Below, one piece after another: positions 6,170 to 8,599 of a DNA stretch of 8,599 bases; position 1 is the first letter of the stretch, and each line of letters starts with the position of its first letter. The notes under the pieces are model-generated. The model saw only the letters and a list, made by a program, of their open reading frames with translations, made no database searches and had not been told where the DNA came from. Made by a program: the position numbers and the translations under genes. The stretch is from assembly GCA_023248615.1 (NCBI GenBank), contig JAHFEI010000070.1, forward strand, positions 1 to 8,599. Reading direction: 5' to 3'. The DNA comes from Nitrospinales bacterium. Lineage in GTDB: Bacteria > Nitrospinota_A > UBA7883 > JACRGQ01.

Positions 6170-6262
6170 AATGGTGAGTGCAAGGAATCGGCGTTGCGGA
6201 ATATTGGAGTTTGGGGTTCCTTCCACAGCGACCCCGAATTTAAAGCCATCACCCAAAAATAA
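6169..6262 (+). pseudogene. Duplicated 3' tail of the TPR gene, copy C
   Basis: It matches the TPR gene end at offset 410 and tail B at offset 158. The gene frame is open to a TAA at the equivalent place and gives NGECKESALRNIGVWGSFHS, then DPEFKAITQK. It shares the Lys codon and the N-G-E-C start with copy B against the intact gene, so B and C are each other's closest relatives. No start codon or TPR part precedes it; the left neighbour is hairpin copy 2. Confidence 0.75.
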
Positions 6263-6398
6263 CCCCCCGCATTGGTAGGTACAGGCTTCAGCCTGTATTT
6301 TGGCGTGAAGCGACAACTCGACACCCGGTAGCGTAAACAGCCTTGCAGGAGGTGCGGCCTTGAAACCGGAAAAGGTTATCGTTCGAACCCCTCCCGAA

Positions 6399-6419
6399 CC
6401 TCCCCTTTCCAAGGGGAGG
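6399..6419. repeat. CCTCCCC/GGGGAGG hairpin, copy 3
   Basis: Identical to the copies at 5989 and 6147 in the 9-base-pair stem and TCC loop and again followed by GAAAATG. After that point the sequence departs from the gene tail (AAATGCTGGGATG). Confidence 0.8.
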
Positions 6420-6440
6420 AAAATGCTGGGATGAAGTGCC

Positions 6441-6467
6441 TTGGCGCGAAGCGACAACTCGACACCC
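6441..6467 (+). repeat. Third partial copy of the GCGAAGCGACAACTCGACACCC segment
   Basis: These 27 bases match 5890-5916 exactly and 6300-6326 with one difference. In the first two places the segment follows the GGCTTCAGCC hairpin; here it follows hairpin copy 3 and is detached from the rest of the unit, which suggests repeat rearrangement or truncation. Confidence 0.8.
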
Positions 6468-6596
6468 CATTGCCCCCCTGCGTGGCAAGCGCAAGAATGA
6501 CAATGTGCGCCGGGCAAGGGCTTCTGTGGTTTACATGGCGTTTAATGGCAGGTTCAAAGTTTGGGGCAGTATCGTTTCGCCTCTATTTCGACGCTT
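6468..6596. other. Non-coding stretch before the hybrid kinase
   Basis: No convincing gene. Short forward frames (75 and 67 codons, around 6431-6658) lack recognisable composition and run across repeat sequence. A weak inverted pair TTGCC/GGCAA lies near 6470-6489. Otherwise I see nothing. Confidence 0.5.
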
Positions 6597-6640
6597 TAGC
6601 GGGGAGCCTATGGGCTTTAGCCGCTACAAAAGCGTATAAT
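6597..6640 (+). promoter_or_regulatory. Hairpin and consensus -10 upstream of the hybrid kinase
   Basis: TATAAT (6635-6640) is a perfect -10 hexamer; the hexamer 17 bases upstream is GGGCTT, so the -35 is poor. A two-stage hairpin covers that -35 region: TAGCGG (6597-6602) with CCGCTA (6621-6626), enclosing AGCC/GGCT (6605-6608, 6613-6616). A weak -35 overlapped by an inverted repeat would suit an activator- or repressor-controlled promoter. Transcription would start about 40 bases before the kinase ATG. Confidence 0.45.
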
Positions 6641-6685
6641 GAAGGCGTGTCAGCCTAACTTTGTGCAGATTACACGCGAGGGATT

Positions 6686-8461
6686 ATGAGGCTAGGGGAG
6701 CTGTTTCGGCTTGAGAAGATACGCTACATCTTTCCTATTATCCTTGTAGCCATCGCCACAGGTATGCGGATATGGCCGCTGGGCGCCCTGGAATTGCGCA
6801 TTCCATACGTCACCTTCTACCCTGCCGTTATGGTTGGCGCCCTTTATGGTGGCCTTCCCGCTGGCCTTATTACGGCCTTCCTTTCCGCATTTGTGATTTT
6901 AAAATGGTCGCCCACCAGCCAACCTTTCATCAACGATTACGGCGATTGGCTGGGTATGGCGGTTTTCATTTTGAATTGCGCGATTATATCGGCCATAAGC
7001 GAGGCGATGCACCACGCAAGGGCGCGAGCCACAAAAGCGAAAGAGCAGGCCGAAGCCGCCAACAAGGCCAAAAGCATTTTCCTGGCGAACATGAGCCACG
7101 AGTTGCGGACTCCGCTCAACGCCATCCTTGGCTTTTCCAACCTTATGAAAACCGCGCCGGACACCACCCCTGCCCAAGCGGACAACCTCGAAATTATCAC
7201 CCACAGCGGCGAACACCTGCTTACACTCATCAACAACATACTCAGCATTTCCAAAATCGAATCCGGCCATATGGCGCTGGAGCTGTCCACTTTAGATATC
7301 CACCAGTTCCTGCACGAGGTCCGCTCGCTTATGCATGTACGCGCGGCGGAAAAAGGGCTGGCCTTCGAATTTTCCCTTTCTCCGAATTTGCCCCGCCATA
7401 TAACCGTAGACCAAACGAAGCTACGCCAAGTGCTGATAAACCTCATCGGAAATGCCATCAAATTCACAAAAAGCGGTGGCGTGGTATTTAGGGCCGAGGC
7501 CGACATTAACGAAGGACGGCAAACCGCGCAGTTGCGTTTTGAAGTTGAAGATTCCGGCACAGGCATATCCGAGGAAGACCGGGCGCGGATATTCCTTCCC
7601 TTTGAGCAAACAGGCGAACATGCGCCAGCAGAGGGCGGAACAGGGCTGGGGTTGGCTATCAGCAAGCAGTTTGTCGAGTTAATGGGGGGCAAGCTTGACT
7701 TTAAGCCCGGCTCTGACCGCGGCTCCGTTTTTTACTTTGATGTCGCAGTGGAACTTCCTCCGCCTCCAAAGGATACCTACGAATTGCGCCTGGGGCGCGT
7801 GATTGGGCCTGCGGGGGGGCAACAACGCTATCGCCTCCTCATCGCCGAAGACCAACCCGACAACCGGTTGTTGTTGCGTAAATTGCTGGAGCCTCTCGGC
7901 TTCGACCTGCGTGAGGCAATTGATGGTGGGGAGGCGGTGAGGGTTTTTGAGGAATGGTCGCCGCACCTTATCTGGATGGATATACGCATGCCAGTCCTGG
8001 ACGGGCTGGAGGCGACCCGGCGCATCAGGGCGATCGGAGCGGGAGCCAACGTGAAAATAGTAGCCCTTACCGCGCATGCGCTTGAAGAGGAGCGCAACGC
8101 CATACTGGCGGCGGGTTGCGATGATTTCATCCGCAAGCCGTACCGTGATAGCGAAATATACGACGCCTTGGCCAGGCATCTGGGGGTGCGTTTTCTTTAT
8201 GCCGAGGAGCAATCGCCCGTTGTGTCCGAATATGCCGTTGCGTTGGATGGAACCAGGTTGAAGATGTTGCCTGCGAACCTGGTCCAGGAGTTGCGCCATG
8301 CCGTGGTGCTTTTGGATGACTGGCGGTGCATGGCGCTGGCCACGGAAATCGGGGCCACAGACCACGAATTGGGCACAAAAATAAGCGCTATGGTAGAAGG
8401 CTTGCGTTACAAGGAATTGCTTGCGGTTTTGGATAAAGTTGTCGGAGGTGAGACTAAATGA
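6686..8461 (+). CDS. Hybrid sensor histidine kinase with DUF4118-like membrane domain and receiver
   Basis: A 591-residue inner-membrane hybrid kinase. Residues about 13-106 carry several hydrophobic helices (13-30, 43-72, 90-106) with GALYGGLPAGL, like the DUF4118/KdpD-type membrane domain. A charged coil (108-130) leads to HisKA with H138 in NMSHELRTPLNAI. HATPase_c follows with N256 (INLIGNAIKFT), D289 in DSGTGI and GGTGLGLAI at 317-325. The receiver (383-500) has E388-D389, phospho-acceptor D432 (WMDIRMPVLDG), T462 and K484. A helical extension (525-588, LPANLVQELRHAVVL) resembles the post-receiver helical tail of many hybrid kinases and lacks an obvious HPt histidine motif. Start ATG 6686 has GAGGGA 2 bases upstream. 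It overlaps the next receiver gene by 4 bases, so the two are likely one signalling operon. The signal is unknown. Confidence 0.93.
   Translation: MRLGELFRLEKIRYIFPIILVAIATGMRIWPLGALELRIPYVTFYPAVMVGALYGGLPAGLITAFLSAFVILKWSPTSQPFINDYGDWLGMAVFILNCAIISAISEAMHHARARATKAKEQAEAANKAKSIFLANMSHELRTPLNAILGFSNLMKTAPDTTPAQADNLEIITHSGEHLLTLINNILSISKIESGHMALELSTLDIHQFLHEVRSLMHVRAAEKGLAFEFSLSPNLPRHITVDQTKLRQVLINLIGNAIKFTKSGGVVFRAEADINEGRQTAQLRFEVEDSGTGISEEDRARIFLPFEQTGEHAPAEGGTGLGLAISKQFVELMGGKLDFKPGSDRGSVFYFDVAVELPPPPKDTYELRLGRVIGPAGGQQRYRLLIAEDQPDNRLLLRKLLEPLGFDLREAIDGGEAVRVFEEWSPHLIWMDIRMPVLDGLEATRRIRAIGAGANVKIVALTAHALEEERNAILAAGCDDFIRKPYRDSEIYDALARHLGVRFLYAEEQSPVVSEYAVALDGTRLKMLPANLVQELRHAVVLLDDWRCMALATEIGATDHELGTKISAMVEGLRYKELLAVLDKVVGGETK
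8444..8451 (+). promoter_or_regulatory. Strong Shine-Dalgarno for the downstream receiver gene
   Basis: GGAGGTGA is fully complementary to the usual 16S rRNA 3' end and lies 6 bases before ATG 8458, inside the end of the kinase gene. It fixes the start of the next gene and suggests the second protein is translated independently and efficiently rather than only by coupling. Confidence 0.75.
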
Positions 8462-8599
8462 ACACCGCCGCAAAGCCCACGTATTCCGGGGACATCCTTG
8501 TTGTTGAAGACACGCCCGCAAGCCTTAAGTTGCTGGTGGATATCCTTACGGGGGCGGGCTACCGTGTTCGCCCTGCCAGCGATGGCGAGTTGGCGCTTC
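8458..8599 (+). CDS. Receiver-domain protein, 3' part outside window
   Basis: Forty-seven codons are visible before the right edge. After an 11-residue lead, GDILVVEDTPASLKLLVDIL (11-30) is the first strand and helix of a CheY-like receiver, with acidic pair E17-D18, followed by GYRVRPASDGELAL, its second strand and start of helix 2. The phospho-acceptor lies outside the window, as does any output domain. Proteins with this N-terminal pattern next to hybrid kinases are often response regulators with kinase, PAS or GGDEF outputs, but nothing here decides which. The ATG overlaps the kinase stop (ATGA) and has a near-perfect ribosome site, so it probably acts in the same phosphorelay as its neighbour. 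Confidence 0.85.
   Translation, partial: MNTAAKPTYSGDILVVEDTPASLKLLVDILTGAGYRVRPASDGELAL

Larger units (their letters stand above)
6169..6425 (+). repeat. Long direct repeat, copy 2 (gene tail plus non-coding unit)
   Basis: Second copy of the 5759-6015 unit. It starts with duplicated gene tail C and ends with the third CCTCCCC/GGGGAGG hairpin (6399-6419). Homology stops just after AAATG: copy 1 continues into tail B, copy 2 into unrelated sequence. Confidence 0.9.

Noticed and set aside
5759..6425. Repeats considered as a CRISPR array
   Set aside because: Only two or three units, lengths of 94-257 bases, spacers that are themselves repeated, and coding content; nothing like a regular short-repeat array.
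5679..6517. Several 70-172 codon frames on both strands across the repeat region, sharing strings such as PEPPLSKGR and RLKPVPTNAG
   Set aside because: They are translations of the palindromic repeats, appear wherever the repeats do, and lack credible starts and gene-like composition.
6551..6572. AAGTTTGGGG near 6556 as a fourth remnant of the gene tail
   Set aside because: Only about ten bases match the tail and both flanks differ; chance is a sufficient explanation.

Overview
The window looks like bacterial chromosome from a Gram-negative-type organism. The signs are a bifunctional HisI-HisE protein, envelope-type proteins with a signal peptide and membrane segments, several large hybrid two-component kinases, and intergenic palindromic repeats. 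I cannot assign a taxon from the sequence alone; an uncultured environmental lineage is a guess.

Layout. (1) 1-903, minus strand: the N-terminal part of a sensor protein (receiver, then histidine kinase) that runs off the left edge. It was found by reading the minus strand directly. (2) 904-1168: a divergent intergenic region holding a 68-base multi-hairpin repeat and a possible leader mini-cistron. (3) 1169-4532, plus strand: a tight block hisA-hisF-hisIE-glycosyltransferase. Its junctions are a 3-base gap and two 4-base ATGA overlaps. It encodes four activities of histidine biosynthesis (ProFAR isomerase, the cyclase subunit of IGP synthase, PR-AMP cyclohydrolase and PR-ATP pyrophosphatase), followed by a GT-B glycosyltransferase. 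hisH, the partner of hisF, is not in the window. (4) 4635-5852: an exported or inner-membrane TPR protein with a proline-rich linker, one transmembrane helix and coiled coils. (5) 5853-6685: a repeat-rich non-coding region. (6) 6686-8599: a hybrid kinase (DUF4118-like membrane domain, HisKA, HATPase, receiver, helical tail) overlapped by the start of another receiver protein. These two probably form one signalling operon.

The most unusual part is region 5. The last ~94 bases of the TPR gene, including its stop codon, recur twice downstream, in frame and nearly identical. They alternate with strong CCTCCCC/GGGGAGG hairpins and with copies of a GGCTTCAGCC palindromic element. About 257 bases spanning the gene tail plus the non-coding unit recur 410 bases later without indels. 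So the repeated unit includes coding sequence, not only intergenic DNA. A relative of the palindromic element lies in inverted orientation at 984-1053, so members of one repeat family flank the his/glycosyltransferase/TPR block.

Functional link between the blocks: none is evident beyond co-transcription inside block 3 and inside block 6. No CRISPR array, tRNA, rRNA, transposase or defence system was seen.
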